A model generated the notes under the pieces. That model did no database searches. It saw only the letters and a list, made by a program, of their open reading frames with translations, and was not told where the DNA came from. A program made the position numbers and the translations under genes. Of a stretch of 64,000 nt of DNA, positions 1 to 8,689 are shown piece by piece (the stretch's first letter is position 1; each line of letters opens with the position of its first letter). This DNA comes from Helicobacter aurati (GTDB taxonomy: Bacteria; Campylobacterota; Campylobacteria; Campylobacterales; Helicobacteraceae): the NCBI RefSeq assembly GCF_003364265.1, contig NZ_NXLW01000007.1, forward strand, positions 1 to 64,000, written 5' to 3'.

Positions 1-95
1 TTGTGTTGATGATTGTGTGTTAGAGATATTTCTTGAGAAGTTTCTAAGCCAATATGCCAATGACTCATGATTTCATCTTGTGTTTTGCGGAACAT
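1..95 (-). CDS. 5' end of an unidentified gene, cut by the window edge
   Basis: An ATG at 95 opens a frame that stays open for 31 codons to the window edge. It is preceded by AAGGAT eight bases upstream, a normal ribosome site for this genome. The peptide begins MFRKTQDEIMSHWHIGLE. It lies about 100 bases downstream of rplQ on the same strand, so it may be read through from the alpha operon. The visible part is too short to identify a family. Confidence 0.5.
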   Translation of the reverse strand, partial: MFRKTQDEIMSHWHIGLETSQEISLTHNHQH

Positions 96-198
96 TAGGG
101 GGATCCTTATAATAATATAATTGAGAAATTCATAGTATGAACATTCCAACAAAAACCAAAAAGTTCCTTGCCTTGCTAAACACAAGCAATCAAAGCAA

Positions 199-552
199 TT
201 AATAAATCAATTCAATAACTGCCATAGTAGCCGCATCGCCTTTACGAATCCTACTTCGCTGAATACGCGTGTAACCACCATTACGTACGAGTAATTTCGG
301 CGCAAGCTCTGTAATAAGCTGTTTTGTAGCCTTTTTGTCCTGTAATTCTGCAAAAATATAACGATGTGTGTTAAAGTTTTCAACTTTACAATGCCCTATT
401 AATCTTTCAATGTACTGTTGCAATTCTTTTGCTTTATAGAGAGTTGTCTCGATTCTCTTATGAGTAATAAGAGCGATACTGAGATTCTTTAATAACGCTT
501 TACGATGAGCAGAAGTTCTTCCTAATTTTCTATATCCATGTTTATGCCTCAT
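199..552 (-). CDS. rplQ: 50S ribosomal protein L17
   Basis: The 117-residue product is a full-length L17, which binds 23S rRNA near the peptide exit tunnel. The N-terminus [20 protein letters not shown] is the diagnostic basic start of the family, and the C-terminus ends soon after the GGYTRI motif seen in bacterial L17. It is the last gene of the alpha operon, 12 bases after rpoA, so it is co-transcribed and probably translationally linked with it. The length is typical and nothing is missing. Confidence 0.97.
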   Translation of the reverse strand: MRHKHGYRKLGRTSAHRKALLKNLSIALITHKRIETTLYKAKELQQYIERLIGHCKVENFNTHRYIFAELQDKKATKQLITELAPKLLVRNGGYTRIQRSRIRKGDAATMAVIELIY

Positions 553-564
553 ATCTTTATCCTT

Positions 565-1578
565 TCAATTTTGTCCTTTAAGTTTTGCCAATCTCTTATT
601 GACGGTTACTACTAAATCATTGGGTAAATCCATACCAATGGGATAGCCTATTTCATTCATTTTGCTAGATATTTCCTCAAAGGATTTTTTACCTAAATTT
701 TTAATATTCTTTAAGTCGCTCTCGCTCATTAGAGCCAATTCACCAATATACTTGATACCAGCTTTTTGTAAGCAATTGCTTGGTCGATGCTCAAGATTAA
801 GGGTATCAACACTAGCAAGCAAGATTTTAAGCTCTGGAGAATCATCATTTAATCGATTGTTGCTTGTAGGTACATCGCTTAACTCCGCCCCAAAAACACT
901 CATTTGAGAGTGCATAATACCTACTGCTTCTTTAAAAGCATCCATTGGCTCGACTTGTCCATTCGTCTCTACTTCAAAAACAATTTTTTCAAAATTGGGA
1001 TTACTCTCATGTAATACATTCTCTATTTGATAGACGGCTTTTTTGACAGGAGTAAAAAAAGCATCCAGCGGTATATAATCATTCCCTATTTCTTCTCTAA
1101 TTGATTCGCTAGGTACATACCCTAATCCTTTCTGTATGATAAGAGAGAACTTGAGCTTCGCCTCACTATTAATATTTGCAAGATGAGAATCTGCGTCAAT
1201 AATACTTACAAATTCATTATCAAGATGCCCTCCTCTAAGCTCCATAGGTCCGTTAAATTCATAAAAAACTTCCAATTTTTCCTGACTTTGTGCTTCCTCT
1301 TTAATTTTGAATTTAAGATTTTTAATGTTCACGATAAAAGGAGTAACATCCTCTGCCACACCACGTACAGAATCAAATTCATGGGCTACACCATCAATCT
1401 TAATAGCGATAGGAGCATATCCCACGGTACTTGATAACAACAATCTGCGCACAGGATGGGCTATCGTAATGGCATAACCAGGCTCAAAAGGATAGGCGTG
1501 AAGTCTAATATGGTCTGGCGCGAGCTCTTCAATTTCAAGCTTTTCTGGAATATATGGTCTTATTTTTATACTTTTCAT
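565..1578 (-). CDS. rpoA: RNA polymerase alpha subunit
   Basis: The 337-residue product has the two expected parts: an N-terminal assembly domain (about residues 1-230) and a C-terminal DNA-binding domain (about 255-330). The N-domain contains the family sequence AYPFEPGYAITIAHPVRRLL, which normally contacts beta and organises core enzyme. The C-domain carries the NCLQKAGIKYIGEL and GKKSFEEI helix-hairpin-helix elements that bind UP elements and activators. It sits between rpsD and rplQ as in other bacteria. Length is close to that of other epsilonproteobacterial alpha subunits. Confidence 0.98.
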   Translation of the reverse strand: MKSIKIRPYIPEKLEIEELAPDHIRLHAYPFEPGYAITIAHPVRRLLLSSTVGYAPIAIKIDGVAHEFDSVRGVAEDVTPFIVNIKNLKFKIKEEAQSQEKLEVFYEFNGPMELRGGHLDNEFVSIIDADSHLANINSEAKLKFSLIIQKGLGYVPSESIREEIGNDYIPLDAFFTPVKKAVYQIENVLHESNPNFEKIVFEVETNGQVEPMDAFKEAVGIMHSQMSVFGAELSDVPTSNNRLNDDSPELKILLASVDTLNLEHRPSNCLQKAGIKYIGELALMSESDLKNIKNLGKKSFEEISSKMNEIGYPIGMDLPNDLVVTVNKRLAKLKGQN

Positions 1579-1595
1579 AATAATACCCTCATATC

Positions 1596-2222
1596 TTATT
1601 TCGAATAGAGCTCTACTATCAAACGTTCCTCTATTGGAATCTCAACTTCACTTCTCTCTGGATTTCTTGTAAAGACTCCGAATTTTTTTTCTTTATCAAT
1701 ATCAACCCAAGGCACAATGCCTGTTTGAGAAGTCAAATCAATGGCGCGAATAATTTGTGAATTATTTTTACTCTTTTCCTTGATTTCTACCTTTTGTCCT
1801 TGCCTAACACTAAAAGAAGGAATATCTACTCTCTTCCCATCAACTAGCAAATGTCCATGTGTAACAAGCTGTCTAGCAAATCTCCTTGTCGTTGCAAAGC
1901 CCATACGATAGACAACATTATCAAGCCTACTTTCAAGTAGTCTAATGAGATTCTCACCTGTATTGCCTTCTTGACGACTCGCTTCTTTAAAAATAGAACG
2001 GAATTGTTTTTCGCTAATACCATACATAAACTTTGCTTTTTGTTTTTCTCGCAGTTGCAAACCGTAATCTGAAATCTTACCTCGTCTCTGTCCATGCTGC
2101 CCTGGTCCATAATTTCTACGTTCTAGGGAACATTTACCTGCCAGTCTTCTTTCGCCCTTTAAAGCTAAAGAGATGCCAAATCTTCTTTCAATCTTTTCAA
2201 CAGGTCCTCTATATCTTGCCAT
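1596..2222 (-). CDS. rpsD: 30S ribosomal protein S4
   Basis: The 208-residue product is a primary 16S rRNA-binding protein of the small subunit and in many bacteria the translational repressor of this operon. The S4 RNA-binding domain is visible around residues 95-160, with [12 protein letters not shown] and the loop [13 protein letters not shown]. The N-terminus lacks the four-cysteine zinc cluster, so it is the zinc-free type. It lies 9 bases after rpsK. Autoregulation of the operon is inferred from other species; I did not identify an S4-binding leader here. Confidence 0.97.
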   Translation of the reverse strand: MARYRGPVEKIERRFGISLALKGERRLAGKCSLERRNYGPGQHGQRRGKISDYGLQLREKQKAKFMYGISEKQFRSIFKEASRQEGNTGENLIRLLESRLDNVVYRMGFATTRRFARQLVTHGHLLVDGKRVDIPSFSVRQGQKVEIKEKSKNNSQIIRAIDLTSQTGIVPWVDIDKEKKFGVFTRNPERSEVEIPIEERLIVELYSK

Positions 2223-2231
2223 ATATTCTCC

Positions 2232-2627
2232 TTACACTCTTCTTCTTTTAGTCGGACGGCAGCCATTGTGCGGTAACGGCGTTACATCTTTAATCCATAA
2301 TACTTTAATACCCTCTATTGCGCCAACGCTCTTGATAGCAGTTTCTCTACCGCTTCCTGGTCCTTGCACCTTAATACCAACTTCTTTTACTCCATGTTCT
2401 TTTGCTTTCGACATCGCGGATTCTACGGCTTGCTGCGCAGCATAAGGAGTTGACTTTTTACTTCCTTTAAATCCCAAGCCACCAGCAGTAGCCCAACAAA
2501 TTACATTTCCCATTTCATCAGTTACGGTAATATTTGTATTATTAAAAGAAGCAGATATACAAACAATTGCCTTAGCAATATTCTTTCTTATGACTTTTTT
2601 CTTAACGCCTGTTTGTCTTTTCGCCAT
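2232..2627 (-). CDS. rpsK: 30S ribosomal protein S11
   Basis: The 131-residue product is full-length S11, part of the platform of the 30S subunit that contacts mRNA near the Shine-Dalgarno helix. Family motifs are clear: [20 protein letters not shown], the [11 protein letters not shown] segment, and the C-terminal [18 protein letters not shown] tail. It is separated from rpsM by 11 bases and from rpsD by 9, consistent with one transcript. Confidence 0.98.
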   Translation of the reverse strand: MAKRQTGVKKKVIRKNIAKAIVCISASFNNTNITVTDEMGNVICWATAGGLGFKGSKKSTPYAAQQAVESAMSKAKEHGVKEVGIKVQGPGSGRETAIKSVGAIEGIKVLWIKDVTPLPHNGCRPTKRRRV

Positions 2628-2638
2628 TACATTACTCC

Positions 2639-3001
2639 TTATTTACTACCAACTGTCTTTTTCTTGCCTTTTCTGGTGCGAGCATTATTTTTTGTTGTTT
2701 GTCCGCGTACAGGCAAGCCTCTTCGATGTCTTAATCCTCGATAGTTACCTAAATCCATTAATGCTTTAATATCCATTGTTACTTTTTTGCGCAAATCACC
2801 TTCAACCATATAGCTTTCTTGAATCTTTTTTGCAATTCTTGAAACTTCATCTTCGCTGAGATCATTAACTCGCTTATCAAAAGAAATATTTACAGCATTC
2901 AAAATATCCCTTGAACTCTTAAGCCCAATACCATAAATATAAGTCAGAGCATATTCTACTCTCTTCTTTTTTGGCAAATCTACACCAGCAATTCTAGCCA
3001 T
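2639..3001 (-). CDS. rpsM: 30S ribosomal protein S13
   Basis: The 120-residue product is full-length S13, found in the 30S head where it contacts P-site tRNA and the 50S subunit. The N-terminus [20 protein letters not shown] and the C-terminal [20 protein letters not shown] segment are characteristic. The start codon is 3 bases downstream of the rpmJ stop. No anomalies are seen. Confidence 0.98.
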   Translation of the reverse strand: MARIAGVDLPKKKRVEYALTYIYGIGLKSSRDILNAVNISFDKRVNDLSEDEVSRIAKKIQESYMVEGDLRKKVTMDIKALMDLGNYRGLRHRRGLPVRGQTTKNNARTRKGKKKTVGSK

Positions 3002-3004
3002 GTT

Positions 3005-3118
3005 TTATCCTTGTCTTTGTTTATGTTTGGGATTCGCGCAAATCACACGAACCACCCTTTTACGTTTAATAACCTTGCACTTATCGCACATCTTTTTAAC
3101 TGATGGTCGAACTTTCAT
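3005..3118 (-). CDS. rpmJ: 50S ribosomal protein L36 (zinc-ribbon form)
   Basis: This 37-codon gene is found by reading the minus strand upstream of rpsM. The protein starts [20 protein letters not shown] and ends [10 protein letters not shown]. It keeps the three Cys and one His (C11, C14, C27, H32) that bind zinc, so it is the zinc-containing L36. It is the first gene of the cluster visible here. infA, which precedes rpmJ in H. pylori and many other bacteria, is absent and the divergent ald gene takes its place. Confidence 0.95.
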   Translation of the reverse strand: MKVRPSVKKMCDKCKVIKRKRVVRVICANPKHKQRQG

Positions 3119-3270
3119 AGAACAACTCCTAACCATTAGATTCAAACTTAAGTCCCTTAATTCCTTTAGATTCAAACATTCAAAGAAATTAAACCAATGA
3201 TTGTAACATACCTAAATTAATAGTTCGCTTTATTGAGCAAATTTTCATGTTTAAATAACGAATATTACTT

Positions 3271-3323
3271 AAAGTAGGTATTTCTACTTTAATGCTGATG
3301 CGTAAATACTATAAAGTATTTAC
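3271..3323. promoter_or_regulatory. Two adjacent dyads upstream of ald
   Basis: In the rpmJ/ald divergent intergenic region there are two perfect inverted repeats. The first is AAAGTAG-(6 bases)-CTACTTT at 3271-3290. The second is GTAAATACT-(4 bases)-AGTATTTAC at 3302-3323, with 9-bp arms. Neither is followed by a T-run, so they do not look like intrinsic terminators. They lie about 90 to 140 bases before the ald start codon. A dimeric regulator controlling ald or the ribosomal operon is the likely reader; its identity is unknown. Confidence 0.55.
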
Positions 3324-3411
3324 ATTATTTCACTATATATCTTTTTAAGGTTGGAATCTAGCAATTCTATAAAGTTTATCTAACCACATTATTTTATTTT
3401 GAGGAGAAATT

Positions 3412-4527
3412 ATGATTATTGGTTGTCCAAGAGAAATTAAAGCTCGTGAGTATCGCGTGGGATTAACCCCTGCAAATGCGTATGAATACACTCGGGCTGG
3501 GCACAAGGTGCTTATTGAACATGATGCGGGTAAGGCTATTGGCTTTAGCGATGAACAATACCAAAAAAACGGTGCTCAAATAGTTGACAAAACAACACTT
3601 TTTGAAGAATCACAAATGATCATTAAAGTGAAAGAACCTTTAGAATCAGAATATGAATATTTCAAAGAAAAACAAATACTTTTCACTTATTTGCATTTAG
3701 CTGCAGATAGAAAACTTACAAACATGCTTTTAGAAAAAAAGATTTTTTCTATTGCCTATGAAACCATTAAAGCACGTGGTGTCTTGCCGTGTCTAGCACC
3801 TATGAGTTCTATTGCAGGACGTCTAGCTGTACTTGAGTCTAGTAAATATATCCAAAAAACTTTTGGTGGTAATGGTATGCTTTTAAGTGGTATAGCAGGT
3901 ACTCCTAAAGGCAGAATCACCATTATTGGTGCGGGAGTCGTAGGCTTAAATGCTGCGCAATTGGCTATGGGTATTGGGGCAGATGTTACGATATTAGACA
4001 TAGATACAGCAAGACTAGCTTATATAGATCAAATCTTTAACATGAGAATCCACACTTTATATAGTTCAAGAGCGAACATACTTGAAAGCATTGCCAATTC
4101 AGATGCTGTTATAGGTGCTGTGCTTATTCCGGGGGCAAAAGCACCTAAACTTGTTAAAAAAGAAGATTTAGCACTTATGAAAGCTGGATCTATACTTACT
4201 GATGTGGCAATAGATCAAGGCGGTTGTTTTGAGACTTCCAAAGCTACAACACATGACGATCCCATATATGAACTTGATGGAATCCTACATTACTGCGTGG
4301 CAAATATGCCAGGTTCTGTGGCAAAAACAGCTACTTTAGCTCTTACAGATTCTACTCTTAGTTTTGGTTTGACAATTGCTAGTCTCGGAGCAAAAGAAGC
4401 TGCATTGAAAAACGTCGCTATATTTGAAGGCGTCAATACTTGCAATGGAAAATGCACTTATAAAGCCGTCAGTGAAGCCTTTGATATTTCCCATACAAAT
4501 ACCGAAGAAGCCTTAGCGAGCGCATAG
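3412..4527 (+). CDS. ald: Alanine dehydrogenase
   Basis: The 371-residue product fits NAD-dependent L-alanine dehydrogenase, which interconverts alanine with pyruvate and ammonia. The N-terminus MIIGCPREIKAREYRVGLTP supplies the substrate-binding Arg. KVKEP (about residue 73) and LHLAA (about 94) carry the catalytic Lys and His. The Rossmann motif IIGAGVVGLNAAQ is near residue 172, and DVAIDQGG (about 266) gives the second catalytic acid. Start choice is supported by GAGGAG seven bases upstream of ATG. It is monocistronic by spacing and sits behind two dyads. Alanine is a common carbon and nitrogen source for Helicobacter, so a catabolic role is likely. Confidence 0.96.
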   Translation: MIIGCPREIKAREYRVGLTPANAYEYTRAGHKVLIEHDAGKAIGFSDEQYQKNGAQIVDKTTLFEESQMIIKVKEPLESEYEYFKEKQILFTYLHLAADRKLTNMLLEKKIFSIAYETIKARGVLPCLAPMSSIAGRLAVLESSKYIQKTFGGNGMLLSGIAGTPKGRITIIGAGVVGLNAAQLAMGIGADVTILDIDTARLAYIDQIFNMRIHTLYSSRANILESIANSDAVIGAVLIPGAKAPKLVKKEDLALMKAGSILTDVAIDQGGCFETSKATTHDDPIYELDGILHYCVANMPGSVAKTATLALTDSTLSFGLTIASLGAKEAALKNVAIFEGVNTCNGKCTYKAVSEAFDISHTNTEEALASA

Positions 4528-4951
4528 GCAACATCCTAGAATTAAGTTTTAATGTTAATTTACCTAAATCTCTTGTCAATATTACAAGTATGCAAGAGAC
4601 TAAGGCTCATACAATAGAGAATCTGTAACAACAGAATCCCTTATTCCAAATATCTAAACATAAATATCATTAATAATTCAAAGCTAAGTAGTTGAAGTGT
4701 ATCACACCTCTTGATGCCTTGCCTATAAGCGACAAACAGATTCTAATTCATTACATTTCCTTTGTAATTTTATAGGCATAATATTCTAAAATTTATAGTT
4801 ATTATTTCAATAAGTTCTATATTTAGAATCTTTCTCAAGGATTCTACTCGTTCCATATAATCAATAATAAATATTTACTAATTATTATTCTAATTAACTT
4901 ATAGTCCTTGCTTCCCAAATCTTATTTATATCTTAAATAAAAGGATATTTA
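4528..4951. other. Intergenic region between ald and the rclC-like gene
   Basis: These 424 AT-rich bases contain no convincing ORF or RNA gene. A 7-bp inverted repeat, TCTCTTG at 4569-4575 with CAAGAGA at 4593-4599, has an 18-base loop and no T-run, so I do not call it a terminator. AT-rich stretches at about 4860-4890 and a ribosome site AAAGGATATTTA before 4952 suggest that the promoter of the downstream gene lies in the last 150 bases. Confidence 0.5.
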
Positions 4952-5527
4952 ATGCTCAATACAATGATTTTAGAAAACCTGTCTAAACTGAAACATGCTG
5001 CTGCAATTCTCTCTCATATTGCGATTTTTATTATTTTTGCTTGGATTGGTGGATTAAAATTCATCAATTATGAAGCAGAAGGCATAGTTCCATTCGTTGC
5101 AAATTCCCCTCTATCTAGTTTTTTTTATAAAGATTCAGAACATTACAAACCACATAAGATTCCAGAAGGTACTTATGATGAACAAAAACATAAATGGCAT
5201 GATGAAAATAGAACTTATCTTGTATCTTACGGGCTTGGCATATTGATTATTCTCTACGGTACAATGACATTACTTGGACTATTCTATCCTATTTTAGGTG
5301 TGATAGGCGGTATATTGGTGTTTTTCATGACTTGTATTACACTCTCTTTTTTGATAACAACACCGGAAGTATGGGTGCCAAATCTTGGTGGCATGGATTA
5401 TGGCTTTCCTTATTTAGCTGGAGCTGGACGTCTTGTACTTAAGGATATTGCCATTATGACATGCGCTTTAATCGTTGTTGGAAGTTGCGCAGAAAGAATG
5501 TTAAGAACAAAAAGCAAACGCGCATGA
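4952..5527 (+). CDS. rclC: RclC/YkgB-type inner-membrane protein (DUF417)
   Basis: The 191-residue product has four hydrophobic segments (about residues 18-36, 88-108, 113-135 and 160-178), as in the DUF417 family. Family signatures are FAWIGGLKFINYEAEGI, PFVANSPLSSFFY, TLSFLITTPEVWVP and GFPYLAGAGRLVLKD. E. coli RclC, the best-known member, belongs to the reactive-chlorine-resistance regulon; its biochemical activity is not settled. The gene stands alone between ald and the convergent yeiH-like gene. A role in oxidant defence is inferred by family only. A run of eight T occurs inside the gene near 5120. Confidence 0.88.
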   Translation: MLNTMILENLSKLKHAAAILSHIAIFIIFAWIGGLKFINYEAEGIVPFVANSPLSSFFYKDSEHYKPHKIPEGTYDEQKHKWHDENRTYLVSYGLGILIILYGTMTLLGLFYPILGVIGGILVFFMTCITLSFLITTPEVWVPNLGGMDYGFPYLAGAGRLVLKDIAIMTCALIVVGSCAERMLRTKSKRA

Positions 5528-5582
5528 TAACCAATCCCCTAAAGAATAAAGAACAAGCTTTTACTGAATCACTGCAAACAAA

Positions 5583-6911
5583 CTAGCGCATAAAATTGCG
5601 CCAAAAATCTACAAACATATAGTTAGAAAGAAAAAACCCCAACGGCAAATTAATAGCCACTCCAATGCTAAAAGCAATGAAAGGAGCAAAACCTACTCGA
5701 ATAATCTTTTTAAATTCCGTGCTTAACCCGATACAGAGAAAAGTCCAAGTGAATACCCAATTTCTCAATTCCTTAACAAATCCTAAAGCTTCCGCCTGAT
5801 AGGCTTTATGCGTAGATTCTGGTAGATAAGATACAAACATTGTCCCTATAACAGAAGCAAGCATAAAACCTAAAATAAACTTAGGAAATCTTTCCCAAAT
5901 GATACGAGAAGAGATTCTCACATTAGCAGTTGTGCTTTTATGCCATACAGCCGCGGACAATAACGCGACAAGCACAGCCCATACACCAACAAACATATCA
6001 CGTCCAATAACTTTTATAAGCGTAAAAGCAGCCACAGCTCGCTCATCTCCTAAGCCCTGCGCAGCAGCAAGACCAGCAGCATCAGCAAATTCTGACGTGC
6101 CTATCCATGCTCCAGCTACACCCATATCAAGCCCAAACAAATGACACAAAAGAGGTAACACAAAAATCATAATCACAGCCCAAAAAACGACAATACTAAT
6201 CGCTACGCTCACATGTTCCTTTTGTGCCCCACTTGCATTACCTATCACAATAGCTGCGCTGACACCGCATATACTACCCCCTGCACCTAAAGTTGCTCCA
6301 AAGGCAGCTGGAAGACCAAAGAATTTTGTTGCTACAAAAAATATACTAAAAAACGTAATTATTGTAACAATACAAGCCTGCATAATAGCCACACTACCCG
6401 CACTAAAGAGCAATGTTACAGGTAATGTCGCACCCATTAGGACGATTCCAATCTTGACGTAAAATTCTGTTAAAAACGTATCCTTAAACCATTGTGGCAA
6501 AGACAAAGTATTACTAAGGATAAGCCCTAATAGTAAAGCAACAAGAGGCATCTCAAGCTGCCATTCCTTAGCAAGACTCTGTGTGCTTAAGATTCCAACA
6601 AGCAAAGAGAGGCAATACACAACGTTAAACCCCACGATAAATTTCCCTACATCTCGCTCTAAATATCTTGCCACAACAGCAAAAAGCACCATAAATACTA
6701 TCCATAAAACAACGATATGCAAAAAATGGGTATTCTGCAACGACTTAATTACAGCCAATCCACTCCAACCCGTAAACTGCACGCGGAATATATCAAAGAT
6801 ATGGAACATATCCATACACCATGCGATGCTTATAACGACAACCAAAGAAATCCCGATGACATTCGCCCAATTGTCCTCCTTGTTATACCAAAGCAATTGC
6901 CTTACACTCAT
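5583..6911 (-). CDS. YeiH-family putative sulfur-oxyanion exporter (UPF0324)
   Basis: The 442-residue protein is almost wholly membrane-embedded, with about ten to twelve hydrophobic segments and glycine-rich family motifs such as IGIVLMGATLPV, GAGGSICGVSAAIVIGNAS and LCIGLSTEFKK. The family (YeiH/PSE) is annotated as a putative sulfate exporter; direct evidence for substrates is thin. Start at 6911 is supported by AAAGGAAACAAG before ATG. It overlaps the cysG-type gene by 29 bases, so the two are translationally coupled. Lying at the end of a sulfonate-to-sulfide operon, it plausibly vents excess sulfite or sulfate. Confidence 0.88.
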   Translation of the reverse strand: MSVRQLLWYNKEDNWANVIGISLVVVISIAWCMDMFHIFDIFRVQFTGWSGLAVIKSLQNTHFLHIVVLWIVFMVLFAVVARYLERDVGKFIVGFNVVYCLSLLVGILSTQSLAKEWQLEMPLVALLLGLILSNTLSLPQWFKDTFLTEFYVKIGIVLMGATLPVTLLFSAGSVAIMQACIVTIITFFSIFFVATKFFGLPAAFGATLGAGGSICGVSAAIVIGNASGAQKEHVSVAISIVVFWAVIMIFVLPLLCHLFGLDMGVAGAWIGTSEFADAAGLAAAQGLGDERAVAAFTLIKVIGRDMFVGVWAVLVALLSAAVWHKSTTANVRISSRIIWERFPKFILGFMLASVIGTMFVSYLPESTHKAYQAEALGFVKELRNWVFTWTFLCIGLSTEFKKIIRVGFAPFIAFSIGVAINLPLGFFLSNYMFVDFWRNFMR

Positions 6912-8679
6912 CTTGTTTCCTTTTATCTACTATTGCAACATTTACCTTTGTCTGAAAAATATTAGAATCTTCATTTGACTGCTCTTTTAATGTATGGGGA
7001 GATTCTAGCCTCTCGCCTTGTGCTTCTTGAGACACGCAAGCTGTGCACTCTGCAAATACACTTGATTCTGCGAGAAACTCTTGCAATGTTCCCTGTAAAG
7101 ATTCTCCCTGCTTATATGCAATTTCTTGTTTGTTAGATTCTAAACTTGCAAGCACTATTCTCTCTCCCTTATAAGGCATTGTTAGAGAGGCTCGCACAGC
7201 TTCCCCGATAATAAGTACAGCGGGCTTTTCACAAAGTGCCGCCATTTGTACCAATTCCCCAAACGTACCTATTACACTCTTTTGTTCTTTAGAATCTATT
7301 TTAGAAACAAACGCAGCAGGAATAGTGAGGTTAACACCCAAAGCTCTCGCGCTCTCTACAATACGTTCTGCAAAACTATAAGCCATCATTACCACCAAAG
7401 TATAGGACGAATTTTTAAGCCAATAGAGCCATTCTGTATGAAAAACACTCTCCCTTAAATGCGCAGAAACAATAACTACGCCAGAGCTAATGCCCCGAAG
7501 TGTAGGAATTATCCCCCCACTTAATGCTCCCCCAAGACTAGAACTAATACCGCTTACACAACTTACTTCGATACCATTTTCCGCAAGAAAACTCCCCTCT
7601 TCCCATACCCTACCAAATATTGCAGGATCCCCTCCTTTCAATCGACCCACGCATTTCCCCTCTTTTGCAAACTGCAGCATAAGGGCATGAATGTCCTCTT
7701 GTTTGCAACTTTGCTTGCCTTTTTGCTTCCCAACATTAATACATTGTACATTATGGCTTGCTAAATATTCTCGAATTCCCTCACCCACAAGATTATCAAT
7801 CAATGCCACATCGAGCAAACTAAGTGTTTCAAAAGCACGTAAAGTAAGACTCTTGAAATCCCCCGGACCGCAACCAATAATAAAAACCTTGCCTAATTTC
7901 CTCTGACAAGCAGCTTTTATCTGTGCCTTTTGCAGAGAATTAAGGGGCTTCTTTCGTGTTTTTTGCAAGAAATATGAAAAATTTGCCAGAGCCTTTGGAA
8001 GTAAATTTGCAATTTTGTCGCGAATGCTTTGTGCTAATAAGGGACTTGCGCCATTAGAACTTACAAGCACAGTGACGTTACCATTTCTCGTAATTGCACC
8101 AAAATAAAAATCACATAAACAAGGAACATCTACAACATTCAATAAATAACCATATTTACGTTTATTTTCATACAAAAATTGCCCAAGATTCCTATCTCCA
8201 CTCGCATCAATGACGATCTCAAAGCCATGCAAAAAAACAAACTGCTGCGCAATATGTGTTGCAAGATTCTTTATCGTGCAAGTACGGCTTTGTGAATCTG
8301 TGCAATTTCGCACAATGTCATTTCCACCATAAGTAGATTCTGTAAGAGAATCATAAATATCTGTTTGTTTCTTGCCAGAAGATAAATCAGATATAGAGGT
8401 ATTAATCGCTAAATCTTTAGAATCACTTGAATATCTATCATACGAGTTTGTTTCACTTGATGAGTAAGTCAAATCTAGGCTCATGAATTTTATATTTTCC
8501 TGCAAAGGCAGAAAAAAATCATCGGTAATTCTACGTGCAACAATGCTTACCTCAAAGCCAGAATCAAGCAGCACTTGATATTTTTGTTTTGCCACAGAGC
8601 CAGCACCAATGAGCAGTGTTTTTTTTGGTTTCAAGGCAATAGGGAGGATATGATTTTGCAAAGAATGCTGTCTACTCAT
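6883..8679 (-). CDS. cysG: Siroheme synthase, CysG type
   Basis: The 598-residue protein combines two activities needed to make siroheme from uroporphyrinogen III. The N-terminal NAD-binding part (LLIGAGSVAKQKYQVLL near residue 20, then FGAITRNGNVTVLVSSNGAS near 200) matches precorrin-2 dehydrogenase/ferrochelatase. The second part (VFIIGCGPGDFKSLTLRA near 270, then GRLKGGDPAIFGR and GISSSLGGALSG) is a uroporphyrinogen-III methyltransferase. Compared with enteric CysG (about 457 residues) it has a polar insertion of roughly 80 residues near positions 70-150 and a tail of about 80 residues with no recognisable fold. Siroheme would serve the sulfite reductase encoded 10 bases upstream in the operon. 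Confidence 0.93.
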   Translation of the reverse strand: MSRQHSLQNHILPIALKPKKTLLIGAGSVAKQKYQVLLDSGFEVSIVARRITDDFFLPLQENIKFMSLDLTYSSSETNSYDRYSSDSKDLAINTSISDLSSGKKQTDIYDSLTESTYGGNDIVRNCTDSQSRTCTIKNLATHIAQQFVFLHGFEIVIDASGDRNLGQFLYENKRKYGYLLNVVDVPCLCDFYFGAITRNGNVTVLVSSNGASPLLAQSIRDKIANLLPKALANFSYFLQKTRKKPLNSLQKAQIKAACQRKLGKVFIIGCGPGDFKSLTLRAFETLSLLDVALIDNLVGEGIREYLASHNVQCINVGKQKGKQSCKQEDIHALMLQFAKEGKCVGRLKGGDPAIFGRVWEEGSFLAENGIEVSCVSGISSSLGGALSGGIIPTLRGISSGVVIVSAHLRESVFHTEWLYWLKNSSYTLVVMMAYSFAERIVESARALGVNLTIPAAFVSKIDSKEQKSVIGTFGELVQMAALCEKPAVLIIGEAVRASLTMPYKGERIVLASLESNKQEIAYKQGESLQGTLQEFLAESSVFAECTACVSQEAQGERLESPHTLKEQSNEDSNIFQTKVNVAIVDKRKQDECKAIALV

Positions 8680-8689
8680 TATCTATCCT

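Noticed and set aside
662-1434. Plus-strand open frames inside rpoA and similar antisense frames across the window
   Set aside because: They lie antisense to well-identified genes, have no ribosome sites and resemble no family; they are shadows of AT-rich coding strands.
4569-4599. Hairpin after ald as a terminator
   Set aside because: Seven-bp stem with an 18-base loop and no T-run.
5119-5126. Eight-T run in the rclC-like gene as a contingency tract
   Set aside because: A/T runs of this size are common in this AT-rich DNA and the frame is intact with full family length.
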